The notes below the pieces were generated by a model. It was given only the letters and a program-made list of their open reading frames with translations. It did not search any database and was not told the origin of the DNA. The position numbers and the translations under genes were made by a program. Of a stretch of 7,042 bases of DNA, positions 1 through 5,994 are shown in pieces. The number at the start of each line of letters is the position of its first letter. The first letter of the stretch is position 1. This stretch comes from Micrococcales bacterium (GTDB lineage Bacteria; Actinomycetota; Actinomycetes; Actinomycetales; Dermatophilaceae): positions 1 to 7,042 of the forward strand of contig JAUNUZ010000113.1 in assembly GCA_030537915.1 (NCBI GenBank), given 5' to 3'.

Positions 1-775
1 GGAGGTTCATCGAGTCGATGAGCACCACGAAGATGATCGTCACGGTGACCAGCAGGAGCGAGAGCATCCCGGTCAGCCCGCTGAGCGTCTGGGTCGCCAG
101 GCTCACGACCCGGGAGGGGTCGAGCTGGCTTTGCAGCTGCTGGACGGCTTGGGTCTCGCTGATGCCGAAGCGCTTGAGCTCCTCCAGCACGGATTGGTAG
201 ATCGAGGTGAACTGCGACTGGTATTGCGGGATCTCCTGGATAAGCAGCGTCAGGGACCAGCCGAGCGCCCCGAAGAAGGCGAGCAGGATCGCGAAGATGA
301 TGGCGCCGGACACGCAGGCGCCGATGATGCGCGGGATGCCGTAGCGATTGAGCCAGGCCTGGACGGGGTAGGCGACGATCGCGAGGTTGAGGGTGAGTAG
401 CAGCGGGCCGACGATGCTCTGCAGGCTCTGGACCGCAGAGACCGACAGCCAGCCGCACGCCAGGATCACGAGCACAATTCCGACCCGCGGCAAGGTCCCG
501 GCGATCGCCGCGACCCCGGTTCCGGGGCCCTTGCTCTCGTGGACGGGGTGATCGCGCGTTGGGACGATGGCGTCTTCGGTGACCTCGACCCGCTCCCCGG
601 CCTGCGTCAGGTCCTGGGCGGTCCGGGTGGCCGAGCCGGAGGCGGGGGCGTCGAGCGGGGCGGCCGATGACGAGGGGCTTGCGCTGGGCAGATGACCCGA
701 GGGCGCGCCCGGCTCTGCGGCCTCGGCGGGCACGTGAGCAGCCGCGGCGCTGCCGCGGTCCGAAGAATTCGTCAC
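1..775 (-). CDS. AI-2E family (PerM/TqsA-like) transporter, N-terminal part, cut by the window edge
   Basis: The minus-strand frame is open from a GTG at 775 to the left edge, giving 258 codons with the C-terminus missing. Residues 1 to about 92 are a hydrophilic Ala/Ser/Pro/Glu-rich tail. Hydrophobic segments follow at about 97-115, 118-137, 149-178 and 230-254, with an amphipathic stretch between them (QEIPQYQSQF at about 180-189, then LKRFGI near 200). This order, with a paired first hairpin, PVQAWLNRYGIPR before the third segment and a helical soluble insert, is typical of the AI-2E transporter/PerM family. Family members are inner-membrane proteins, some of which export autoinducer-2 or act as Na+/H+ antiporters; the substrate here is unknown. 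The long N-terminal tail is unusual, and another GTG at residue 15 could be the true start. The gene lies 100 bases downstream of the LacI-type repressor on the same strand and may be regulated by it. The family call is firm, the function is not. Confidence 0.88.
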   Translation of the reverse strand, partial: MTNSSDRGSAAAAHVPAEAAEPGAPSGHLPSASPSSSAAPLDAPASGSATRTAQDLTQAGERVEVTEDAIVPTRDHPVHESKGPGTGVAAIAGTLPRVGIVLVILACGWLSVSAVQSLQSIVGPLLLTLNLAIVAYPVQAWLNRYGIPRIIGACVSGAIIFAILLAFFGALGWSLTLLIQEIPQYQSQFTSIYQSVLEELKRFGISETQAVQQLQSQLDPSRVVSLATQTLSGLTGMLSLLLVTVTIIFVVLIDSMNL

Positions 776-780
776 GAAAG

Positions 781-811
781 CTATTACCCGTCCCCTGCGC
801 GGATTACGCAA
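781..811 (-). promoter_or_regulatory. Possible promoter just upstream of the AI-2E transporter gene
   Basis: On the minus strand a TTGCGT (811-806) and a TAATAG (786-781) are separated by 19 bases, and TAATAG ends 5 bases before the GTG at 775. That would give a leaderless or nearly leaderless transcript, which is common in actinobacteria. The spacing is longer than the usual 17 and the match is moderate, so this is a weak call. It competes with reading the same stretch as a transcribed hairpin leader. Confidence 0.28.
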
Positions 812-820
812 GAGCAGGGG
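792..820 (-). promoter_or_regulatory. Hairpin upstream of the transporter start, 10 base pairs with a bulge
   Basis: The plus-strand arms CCCCTGC (792-798) and GCAGGGG (814-820) are perfectly complementary. Directly inside, GCG (799-801) pairs with CGC (807-809) around a GATTA loop, leaving AAGA (810-813) as a bulge. In the transcript of the minus strand, the 3' arm contains the only G-rich, SD-like stretch (AGGGG) near the GTG at 775, though 16 bases away. No U-run follows, so it is not a classical intrinsic terminator. The pairing is seen directly; any role is inference. Confidence 0.4.
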
Positions 821-847
821 GCGCAAACGACCGGAGCCGTCCCCTGA

Positions 848-863
848 ATGCCGGTGCGGGCAT
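848..863 (-). terminator. Short hairpin right after the repressor stop, possible weak terminator
   Basis: ATGCC (848-852) and GGCAT (859-863) form a perfect 5-pair stem with a GGTGCG loop. It begins 12 bases downstream of the stop codon of the LacI-type gene in the direction of transcription. Only two T residues follow on the minus strand. Position suggests a terminator or 3'-end structure; strength is doubtful. Confidence 0.25.
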
Positions 864-875
864 GGTCACTGTCGC

Positions 876-1934
876 TCAGCTCGAAGCCGGTGGCGCGGTC
901 GACTCGCGCTCGATGAGCGGGCACGGCAGCCGAAGCACACTGTCGCGCGGGCCCTCCCGGCCGCTGAGCTGGGCGAGCAGGCGGTCGATGGCGACCTCGC
1001 CCATCGCCCGGTGCGGCAACGCAAAGGTCGTCAGCGCCGGTACGACGTGGGCGGCAAGCTGCTCCTGGTCGTCGAAGCCGAGGATCGAGACATCGTCGGG
1101 CACCCGCAGCCCCAGGCTGCTCAGGGCGAGTAGGGCGCCGGTGGCGACTCGGTCGTTGATGGCGAAGATCGCTGTCGGGCGTTGGCCGGGCGGCCGGACG
1201 CGGTCGCGCGCGTCGGTGAAGAGACCGCGCGTGCCGTTGTAGCCGACGTCGATCGTCCACGTCTTGCCCAGACCGATGACCGATCCCTGCACGCCAGCGG
1301 CCCCGGCCGCGACGAGCCCCGCGCGGAACCCCTCGATGCGCTGCGTCCCGGCGATGTCCCCGGGACCCCCGAGCATCACGAGGTGGCGATGGCCGAGCCC
1401 GAGAAGGTGTGCGGCGGCGGCGGCGCCGGCCGCGACGTTGTCGGGGATCACGCTGGTGAGCGAGCCCTGCTCGACGAAACAATTGGCCAGGACCATCGGC
1501 AGACTCGTCTGCGGCAGGTGCAGGATCCGGCGCAGTCCCATCGTCGCGTAGACCAGCCCATCGACCCGTCGGCGCGTGAACTCCTCGACCGCCTCCTGCT
1601 CCCGTGCCAGGTGATTCTGGCTGTCGAAGAGGACGAGCACATAGCCGGAATCGGCCGCCCGGTCGAGTGCCCCCGACAGCAGCCGACCGGCGAAGGGGGA
1701 GGAGGCGATCGCGTCGGTGACGAGCCCGACGACGTGGGTTCGTTGCAACCGCAGGGCCTGCGCGACCCGATCGGGGGTGTAGCCGAGCGTCTGGGCCGCG
1801 GCGCGGACACGCTCGGCGGTCGCGGGGGCGATGTTGCCGTGCGCTCGACCGTTGAGGACGAACGACACCGCCGTCCGTGACACCCCGGCGAGTCGCGCCA
1901 CGTCCGCGGCCTTGACCCGGTTGCTCACCGGCAT
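876..1934 (-). CDS. LacI-family transcriptional repressor
   Basis: The protein has 352 residues, the usual size for the family. The N-terminal helix-turn-helix is clear: VKAADVARLAGVSRTAVSFV at 7-26, then LNGR, and TPDRVAQALR at 53-62, the hinge helix that inserts into the operator minor groove. From about residue 67 a periplasmic-binding-protein-like effector domain follows, with VVGLVTD (68-74), RRRVDGLVYA (121-130), a FAINDRVATG stretch (257-266), VPDDVSILGFDD (278-289) and a C-terminal LIERESTAPP (340-349), all family hallmarks. Such proteins bind a palindromic operator as dimers and release or engage it on binding a sugar or nucleoside; the ligand here is unknown. The start chosen is ATG at 1934. 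A GTG two codons in (1928) has a marginally better AGG upstream. The frame stays open to 2114, but the extra 60 residues precede the DNA-binding domain and look non-coding. It is divergent from the 2089 gene and upstream of the transporter, so either may be a target. Confidence 0.95.
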   Translation of the reverse strand: MPVSNRVKAADVARLAGVSRTAVSFVLNGRAHGNIAPATAERVRAAAQTLGYTPDRVAQALRLQRTHVVGLVTDAIASSPFAGRLLSGALDRAADSGYVLVLFDSQNHLAREQEAVEEFTRRRVDGLVYATMGLRRILHLPQTSLPMVLANCFVEQGSLTSVIPDNVAAGAAAAAHLLGLGHRHLVMLGGPGDIAGTQRIEGFRAGLVAAGAAGVQGSVIGLGKTWTIDVGYNGTRGLFTDARDRVRPPGQRPTAIFAINDRVATGALLALSSLGLRVPDDVSILGFDDQEQLAAHVVPALTTFALPHRAMGEVAIDRLLAQLSGREGPRDSVLRLPCPLIERESTAPPASS

Positions 1935-1948
1935 AGCCTGGCATAGCC
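1930..1948 (-). repeat. 9-bp direct repeat across the repressor start codon
   Basis: GGCATAGCC occurs at 1930-1938 and again at 1940-1948, separated by one T. On the coding strand each copy holds an ATG. The downstream copy supplies the start at 1934; the upstream copy's ATG (1944) is out of frame with it. Each unit also has GGC/GCC ends that are self-complementary. It could be a chance or slippage duplication, or a site for autoregulation. Confidence 0.5.
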
Positions 1949-1981
1949 GTGCTTTCGTCGACGGGGGGTTGGACAGGCAAT

Positions 1982-1996
1982 GGTGCCGGGTGCACC
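1982..1996. promoter_or_regulatory. Inverted repeat in the divergent intergenic region, candidate operator
   Basis: GGTGC (1982-1986) and GCACC (1992-1996) form a perfect inverted repeat around CGGGT. It lies 47 bases upstream of the repressor start and 92 upstream of the 2089 start, where a LacI-type regulator would often bind. It lacks the central CG of canonical LacI-family operators. A second short one, GGTC-CT-GACC, lies at 2052-2061. I saw no convincing -35/-10 pair in this 154-base gap. Confidence 0.3.
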
Positions 1997-2088
1997 TTCC
2001 CCGTCCGGCCCGCAGGTCCGGGCGTGGCTCGGGATCAGCGCCTCCGCGGTCGGTCCTGACCAACTGTGTGTCTACGAAGGGCAATCCC

Positions 2089-2499
2089 ATGGACAACGGC
2101 TGGATCTGGGCCACGCTCGTTCTCGTCGCGTGTCTCGTCTCGGGCCTGGCGCTCGTGCTCGTGCGGGGACGGCGCGCGAGGGGAGAGCCCCGCGCCTCCG
2201 CGCCGGACCCCGCATGGGCCGCAAACCCCGACGGCGGCCTCCACGACGGTAGGCGACCCGATGAGGAGCCGCCCCCTTCGGCGGGCCCGCAACCGCCCGC
2301 ACTCGGGCCTCCCCCTCCGCGGCGGCCGGCGTCGGACTCCGACGAACTGGCGGACCCCTACGGCGGTCGCGGCGAGTCCTCCCACGCCGACATCGGGATC
2401 GACCCGCAGGTCGAGCGCGACCTCGAAGCGTTCGAGCGTGCCGACGACCCCCTGCGCGAGGAGCGCGAGCAGGGGGACGCCGACAACGGGCGTGGTTGA
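2089..2499 (+). CDS. Small membrane-anchored hypothetical protein with a Pro-rich acidic tail
   Basis: This 136-residue protein is not one I recognise. Start ATG 2089 is set by a good Shine-Dalgarno sequence, GAAGGG at 2076-2081, seven bases ahead; the frame is open further upstream to 1831, but that part overlaps the repressor gene. Residues 4-26 form one hydrophobic helix, followed by positive residues (RGRRARGEPR), so the tail should be cytoplasmic. Residues 35-85 are low-complexity and Pro/Ala/Gly-rich. Residues 86-136 are strongly charged and include DIGIDPQVERDLEAFERADD (101-120), probably a short helix. The layout resembles the short anchored proteins of unknown role that are frequent in actinobacteria. 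It is divergent from the LacI-type gene and followed by a 216-base gap before the DUF808 gene. Coding is well supported by the ribosome site and topology; function is unknown. Confidence 0.72.
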   Translation: MDNGWIWATLVLVACLVSGLALVLVRGRRARGEPRASAPDPAWAANPDGGLHDGRRPDEEPPPSAGPQPPALGPPPPRRPASDSDELADPYGGRGESSHADIGIDPQVERDLEAFERADDPLREEREQGDADNGRG

Positions 2500-2515
2500 G
2501 ACCGGGTTTGGGACA

Positions 2516-2719
2516 ATGGCCATGCTGCGCTTTGTGTGCTGCCATCGTCGGCAGCTGTCGTCCCGGGGGTCGGTGGTGCTCGGTATTCTTGTCCGGGTGA
2601 CCCATCGAGACCTATCGCCCCGACGGGGACCGCTGGACGCGCCGCGGACGTCGACGCGTTCGACGCGTGACGGGCAGGCGCCTGCCGTGCTCGTGACCCA
2701 GCTGCGAGAGAGCCGGTGA
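2516..2719 (+). CDS. Possible short Arg-rich ORF overlapping the DUF808 start
   Basis: A frame with ATG at 2516 runs 67 codons to a TGA at 2717-2719, which overlaps the GTG start (2716) of the DUF808 gene in a GTGA arrangement typical of translational coupling. The predicted product is rich in Arg, Ser and Thr and has no recognisable domain. Third-position GC is somewhat lower than in the neighbouring genes, and no good Shine-Dalgarno precedes the ATG (GGG at 2510-2512 only). It may be only the 5' leader of the DUF808 gene with a chance open frame. An internal GTG at 2597 is an alternative start. Confidence 0.2.
   Translation: MAMLRFVCCHRRQLSSRGSVVLGILVRVTHRDLSPRRGPLDAPRTSTRSTRDGQAPAVLVTQLRESR
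2538..2555 (+). terminator. 6-bp hairpin downstream of the 2089 gene
   Basis: GCTGCC (2538-2543) and GGCAGC (2550-2555) pair perfectly around ATCGTC, 39 bases after the stop of the small membrane protein. No T-tract follows, so it is at best a weak terminator of the type seen in GC-rich genomes. It could instead be a leader structure for the DUF808 gene. Confidence 0.3.
2651..2668 (+). repeat. Tandem 9-bp repeat upstream of the DUF808 gene
   Basis: TCGACGCGT is present twice in immediate succession (2651-2659, 2660-2668), ending 47 bases before the DUF808 start. The ACGCGT core of each unit is itself palindromic. It may be a paired protein-binding site or a slippage product. Confidence 0.45.
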
Positions 2720-3663
2720 GCGTCGGCCTCGTCGCGCTGCTCGACGATATCGCCGCCATCGCCAAGCTGGCCGCGGCCTCCATCGACGACGTCGGTGCCG
2801 CCGCCGGTCGGGCCAGCGCGAAGGCCGCCGGGGTCGTCATCGACGACACGGCCGTCACACCGCGCTACACCCAGGGGTTCAGCCCCGAGCGCGAGCTGCC
2901 GATCATCAAGCGCATCGCGATCGGATCGCTGCGAAACAAGATCCTCTTCATCCTCCCGGGGGCCCTGCTCCTGAGCCAGTTCCTACCGTGGTTGCTCACG
3001 CCCCTGCTGATGTGCGGCGGAACCTACCTCTGCTTCGAGGGCGCCGAGAAGATCTGGGGTTCGCTGGCGGGACACGGCGGTGCGCAAGAGGCGTCGGCTA
3101 TCGGGGCCGCCAGCGCACCCGAGCACGAGGAGAAGATGGTCACCGGCGCCATCCGCACCGACTTCATCCTCTCCGCAGAGATCATGGTCATCTCGCTCAA
3201 CGAGGTCGCCGCGGAGCCCTTCGTCTCGCGCGCGATCGTCCTCGTCATCGTCGCCATCGTCATCACGGCGCTCGTCTACGGGGTCGTCGCCCTCATCGTG
3301 AAGATGGACGACATCGGTGTGCACCTGACGCGCCGGGAGTCCCCGGCAGCGCGGCATGTCGGCCGCGCGCTCGTCGCCGGGACGCCGAAGGTGCTGTCCG
3401 CGCTGGCGATCATCGGGACGGTGGCGATGCTGTGGGTCGGTGGCCGCGTCCTCGTCGTCGGCGTCGACGAGCTCGGCTGGCACGCGCCCTACGCGGCGGT
3501 CCACCACCTCCAGGAGGCTGCGGCCCAGGCCGTCACGGCGGTCGGCGGGCTGCTCGGCTGGCTGGTCAACACGCTGTGCTCGGCCGTCGTGGGCCTCGTC
3601 GTAGGTGCGCTCGTCGTGGCCATCATGCACGTCATCCCGCACCAGAAGAGGGCCGCGCACTAG
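2716..3663 (+). CDS. DUF808 (YedI-like) integral membrane protein
   Basis: This 315-residue protein matches the DUF808 family (E. coli YedI, about 305 residues) throughout. The N-terminus has the family's LLDDIAAIAKLAAASIDD (8-25), then a GVVIDDTAVTP stretch (39-49) and RELPIIKRIAIGSLRNK (59-75). LPWLLTPLLMCGG and YLCFEGAEK-type motifs sit near 90-112. The diagnostic GAIRTDFILSAEI is at 144-156, and VKMDDIGVHL at 195-204. Hydrophobic segments lie at about 76-104, 170-197, 224-250 and 274-306. The family is a widespread set of inner-membrane proteins with no established biochemical function. The start is GTG 2716 behind GAGAG at 2706-2710; an in-frame alternative is unlikely because the next residues are conserved. 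It is separated by 147 bases from the next gene. The family assignment is near certain; its role is unknown. Confidence 0.95.
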   Translation: MSVGLVALLDDIAAIAKLAAASIDDVGAAAGRASAKAAGVVIDDTAVTPRYTQGFSPERELPIIKRIAIGSLRNKILFILPGALLLSQFLPWLLTPLLMCGGTYLCFEGAEKIWGSLAGHGGAQEASAIGAASAPEHEEKMVTGAIRTDFILSAEIMVISLNEVAAEPFVSRAIVLVIVAIVITALVYGVVALIVKMDDIGVHLTRRESPAARHVGRALVAGTPKVLSALAIIGTVAMLWVGGRVLVVGVDELGWHAPYAAVHHLQEAAAQAVTAVGGLLGWLVNTLCSAVVGLVVGALVVAIMHVIPHQKRAAH

Positions 3664-3670
3664 CTGACCA

Positions 3671-3699
3671 CGGCCCGCGATGGGCGCTCAGCGCGGCCG
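3671..3699 (+). terminator. GC-rich hairpin after the DUF808 gene
   Basis: CGGCC (3671-3675) pairs with GGCCG (3695-3699), continuing inward with CGC/GCG past one bulged C. An alternative smaller hairpin is GCCC/GGGC (3673-3676 with 3682-3685). It starts 7 bases after the stop codon. No T-run follows. Position and stem suggest transcription termination, or simply GC-rich chance pairing. Confidence 0.3.
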
Positions 3700-3810
3700 A
3701 TGTCCTGCTTGTGCCACCTCTTGCGAAGCGACATTTCTGGCCCAGAGCCCGCCGCAGGTCTTGCCTGCCGCGGCACGCCCAGGACATGCTTGGCCCCAGA
3801 GGTGGCAACG

Positions 3811-4215
3811 ATGATGAATGCGATCGGGTATGTCGTGGTCATCGCGGGGATGTTTCTCGCGATGCGGTGCCTAGTCGCGCTCATGGAGTGGGGGGTCGCC
3901 GGACGCGTCCCGCGCCGATTGCAGCCACTCATGGACAAGGTGGATGCCGTCCGCCATCCCCCGCCCGAGCCGATGCCGCACGTCCTGCACGAGCTCGAGC
4001 TCGCCCGCCTCGCGGCGGAGATCCAAAAGGTGCGCGACGCCAATCAGCCGGGGCTCGCCACGCGCGTCCGCGCCTGCACCGCGGCCTATGATGACGTGCT
4101 CGTCCGCTGCGCGCACGACCTCGGGCTGGAGGCGCCGAGCTCGCTGCCGCCATTGACGGATCGCGAGCGCTTCGAGGTCGAGACCGAGCTGATGTCGGCG
4201 GGCTTGAGCTGGTAG
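3811..4215 (+). CDS. Small N-terminally anchored hypothetical protein
   Basis: The product has 134 residues. ATG 3811 is chosen because GAGG (3799-3802) lies eight bases upstream; a second ATG follows at once (3814). The frame is open from 3700, but the extra 37 residues look untranslated. Residues 4-26 (NAIGYVVVIAGMFLAMRCLV and following) form one hydrophobic helix. A basic, Pro-containing linker follows, then helical ELELARLAAEIQKVRDANQP (61-80). The C-terminal part has AAYDDVLVRCAHDLGL (91-106), and LTDRERFEVETELMSAGLSW closes the protein. From memory, the pattern of AYD..L..AC..LG followed by ER...E..L...G at the very end occurs in small actinobacterial proteins of unknown function, so this is probably a conserved lineage-specific family. 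It lies between the DUF808 gene and the oxidoreductase, 102 bases before the latter. No function can be given. Confidence 0.8.
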   Translation: MMNAIGYVVVIAGMFLAMRCLVALMEWGVAGRVPRRLQPLMDKVDAVRHPPPEPMPHVLHELELARLAAEIQKVRDANQPGLATRVRACTAAYDDVLVRCAHDLGLEAPSSLPPLTDRERFEVETELMSAGLSW

Positions 4216-4273
4216 CTGCGGGTCAGCAGATTCTCGCGGTGGAGCAGCCCGGTCGGTGCTTCCAGCCCGAGAT

Positions 4274-4291
4274 CCCGCCATGGTGGGCGGG
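4274..4291 (+). promoter_or_regulatory. Hairpin just upstream of the oxidoreductase ribosome site
   Basis: CCCGCC (4274-4279) and GGCGGG (4286-4291) pair perfectly around ATGGTG, 59 bases after the 3811 gene stop and 12 before the Shine-Dalgarno GAGAGAGG at 4304-4311. It could terminate upstream transcription or structure the leader of the oxidoreductase mRNA. No T-tract follows. Confidence 0.3.
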
Positions 4292-4317
4292 CCTGATCCC
4301 AGCGAGAGAGGCACGCC

Positions 4318-5961
4318 ATGTCGCAGACTGATCCCCGCAGTGAACTCGGGCGTTCTTCGCGAAACCGTCCCAAGGCCGGCCCGCCGAGCTCGTGCTACGA
4401 CGTCGTCATCGTCGGCGGGGGACACAACGGGCTGACGGCCGCTGCCTACCTCGCGCGAGCCGGCAGGTCCGTGCTCCTGCTCGAGCGGCAGGACCACCTC
4501 GGCGGGGCGACCGTCTCGACCGAGGCCTTCGCGGGGATGGGCGCGCACCTTTCGCGCTACTCCTACCTTGTGAGCCTCCTGCCCCGGCAGATCGTGCAAG
4601 ACCTGGGCCTGCACCTGCAGCTGCGCCGTCGGCGCTACGCCTCCTACACGCCGGTGCCCGCAGGGGATGTCGGCCTGCTCGTCGACCACGGCGATCGGGC
4701 GGCCACGGCGGAATCGTTCCGGCGGATCGGGGCCGGCGGCGATCTCGCGGGATGGCACACGCTCTATGAGCGGATGGGGCGGGTGGCCGCGGCGCTGTGG
4801 CCCACATTCACCGGTGAGTTGCCCCGGCGAGGCGAAATCCTGGCGCTGGCGGGTGCGGAACGCGACGTCGTCGAGCAGCTCCTCGACCGACCGCTGGGGG
4901 AGCTCATCGAGCGATACCTCGCCCACGACGTGACCCGTGGCGTGGCTCTGACCGATGGCCTGATCGGCACGTTCGGCGACGCGCACGAGCCAGACCTGCG
5001 GCAGAACGTGTGCTTCCTCTACCACGTCATCGGCGGCGGGACCGGTGACTGGGACGTGCCCGTCGCAGGCATGGGAGCTCTGAGCAGCGCCCTCATCGGC
5101 GCGGCCACGCAGGCTGGGGCGCAGCTTCGCACCGGGTGCGAGATCACGGCCGTGAGCGGGGACCGCGTGACCTGGCGCAGCGAGGAGGGCGAACACTTCG
5201 TCGATGCCCGACACATCCTGTGGGCTGCCGCGCCCGCCGTCCTCGATCGGATCGTGGGCCGGGCCTCGGCCCGGGCGTGGGCACCCCCGCAGGTCGAGGG
5301 CGCGCAGGTCAAGATCAACCTCCTGCTTCGCCGGCTGCCCCACCTGCGCGAGGGTGGTCTGGCACCGGAAGCCGCGTTCGGTGGGACGTTCCACATCAAC
5401 GAAACGTACTCACAGCTCGCCGCGGCATACGCCAGCGCCACCAGCGGCGGCGTGCCCGACCCCGTGCCCGCCGAGATCTATTGCCACTCGCTGACCGACC
5501 CGAGCATCCTCGAGGAATCGCTGCGTGAATCCGGTGCGCACACGCTGACCGTCTTCGCGCTGCACACCCCGCACCGTCTCGTCGCCGATCTCTGCGATGC
5601 CAAGCACGACGCGATGCGGACCCGTCTCGAGCGAGCGGTCCTGGACTCCCTGAGCAGCGTGCTCGCCGAGCCGATCGACGATGTCCTGGCAACGGATCTC
5701 ACCGGGAGGCCGTGCGTCGAGACCAAGACGACCCGCGACCTGCAGGATGTGCTGGCAATGCCGGGCGGGAACATCTTCCATGAGCCACTGACCTGGCCGT
5801 TCGCGCAGGACGACGAGCCGATGCGGACTCCGGCCGAGCGCTGGGGCGTCGAGTCCGGTCACGACGGCATCCTGCTGGCCGGTGCCGGGTCGCGTCGCGC
5901 AGGTGGCGTCAGCGGGCTCGGCGGCTACCACGCCGCCCGCGCCCTGCTCGCCGAAGCCTGA
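4318..5961 (+). CDS. FAD-dependent oxidoreductase, phytoene desaturase/PYROXD2-like family
   Basis: This 547-residue protein has the length and layout of the NAD(P)/FAD-dependent oxidoreductases grouped with phytoene dehydrogenases (COG1233) and closest in feel to the PYROXD2 branch. An N-terminal dinucleotide-binding fold is clear: DVVIVGGGHNGLTAAAYLAR (28-47) with the GxGxxG motif, Glu56 at the end of the second strand to bind the ribose, and LGG at 61-63. The middle includes a VAGMGALSSAL-type stretch (about 252-262) followed by the second half of the FAD domain. The C-terminus has GILLAGAGSRRAGGVSGLGG (517-536), the usual flavin-contacting segment. A hydrophilic 27-residue leader precedes the fold. 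The substrate is unknown; carotenoid genes are absent nearby, so a carotenoid role is not supported. ATG 4318 has an excellent Shine-Dalgarno (GAGAGAGG, 4304-4311). It converges on the phosphorylase gene with a 45-base gap. Confidence 0.92.
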   Translation: MSQTDPRSELGRSSRNRPKAGPPSSCYDVVIVGGGHNGLTAAAYLARAGRSVLLLERQDHLGGATVSTEAFAGMGAHLSRYSYLVSLLPRQIVQDLGLHLQLRRRRYASYTPVPAGDVGLLVDHGDRAATAESFRRIGAGGDLAGWHTLYERMGRVAAALWPTFTGELPRRGEILALAGAERDVVEQLLDRPLGELIERYLAHDVTRGVALTDGLIGTFGDAHEPDLRQNVCFLYHVIGGGTGDWDVPVAGMGALSSALIGAATQAGAQLRTGCEITAVSGDRVTWRSEEGEHFVDARHILWAAAPAVLDRIVGRASARAWAPPQVEGAQVKINLLLRRLPHLREGGLAPEAAFGGTFHINETYSQLAAAYASATSGGVPDPVPAEIYCHSLTDPSILEESLRESGAHTLTVFALHTPHRLVADLCDAKHDAMRTRLERAVLDSLSSVLAEPIDDVLATDLTGRPCVETKTTRDLQDVLAMPGGNIFHEPLTWPFAQDDEPMRTPAERWGVESGHDGILLAGAGSRRAGGVSGLGGYHAARALLAEA

Positions 5962-5994
5962 GCGCCCCAGCTGTCGTCTGTGCGAGCGCGGCAA

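Noticed and set aside
667..1242. 191-codon plus-strand frame over the transporter/repressor junction
   Set aside because: It is antisense to two recognisable genes and has no ribosome site or domain.
784..1995. 403-codon minus-strand frame parallel to the repressor
   Set aside because: It overlaps the LacI-family gene nearly completely in another frame and gives an Arg/Pro-rich translation with no family signature.
2983..3660. 225-codon minus-strand frame opposite the DUF808 gene
   Set aside because: An antisense shadow: the product is a run of Asp, Arg, Glu and His from reading hydrophobic codons backwards.
2988..4091. 367-codon plus-strand frame across the DUF808 and 3811 genes
   Set aside because: The translation is almost entirely Arg/Gly/Ala/Pro and out of frame with two well-supported genes.
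4216..4317. Riboswitch or tRNA-like element before the oxidoreductase
   Set aside because: The gap has one hairpin but no GTTCGA-type T-loop, no aptamer core I recognise and too little length for most riboswitches.
3871..5394. 507-codon open frame on the minus strand
   Set aside because: It lies antisense to the oxidoreductase and part of the 3811 gene, is rich in Arg, Pro, Gly and His without any domain, and arises from the strong third-position GC bias of the real genes.
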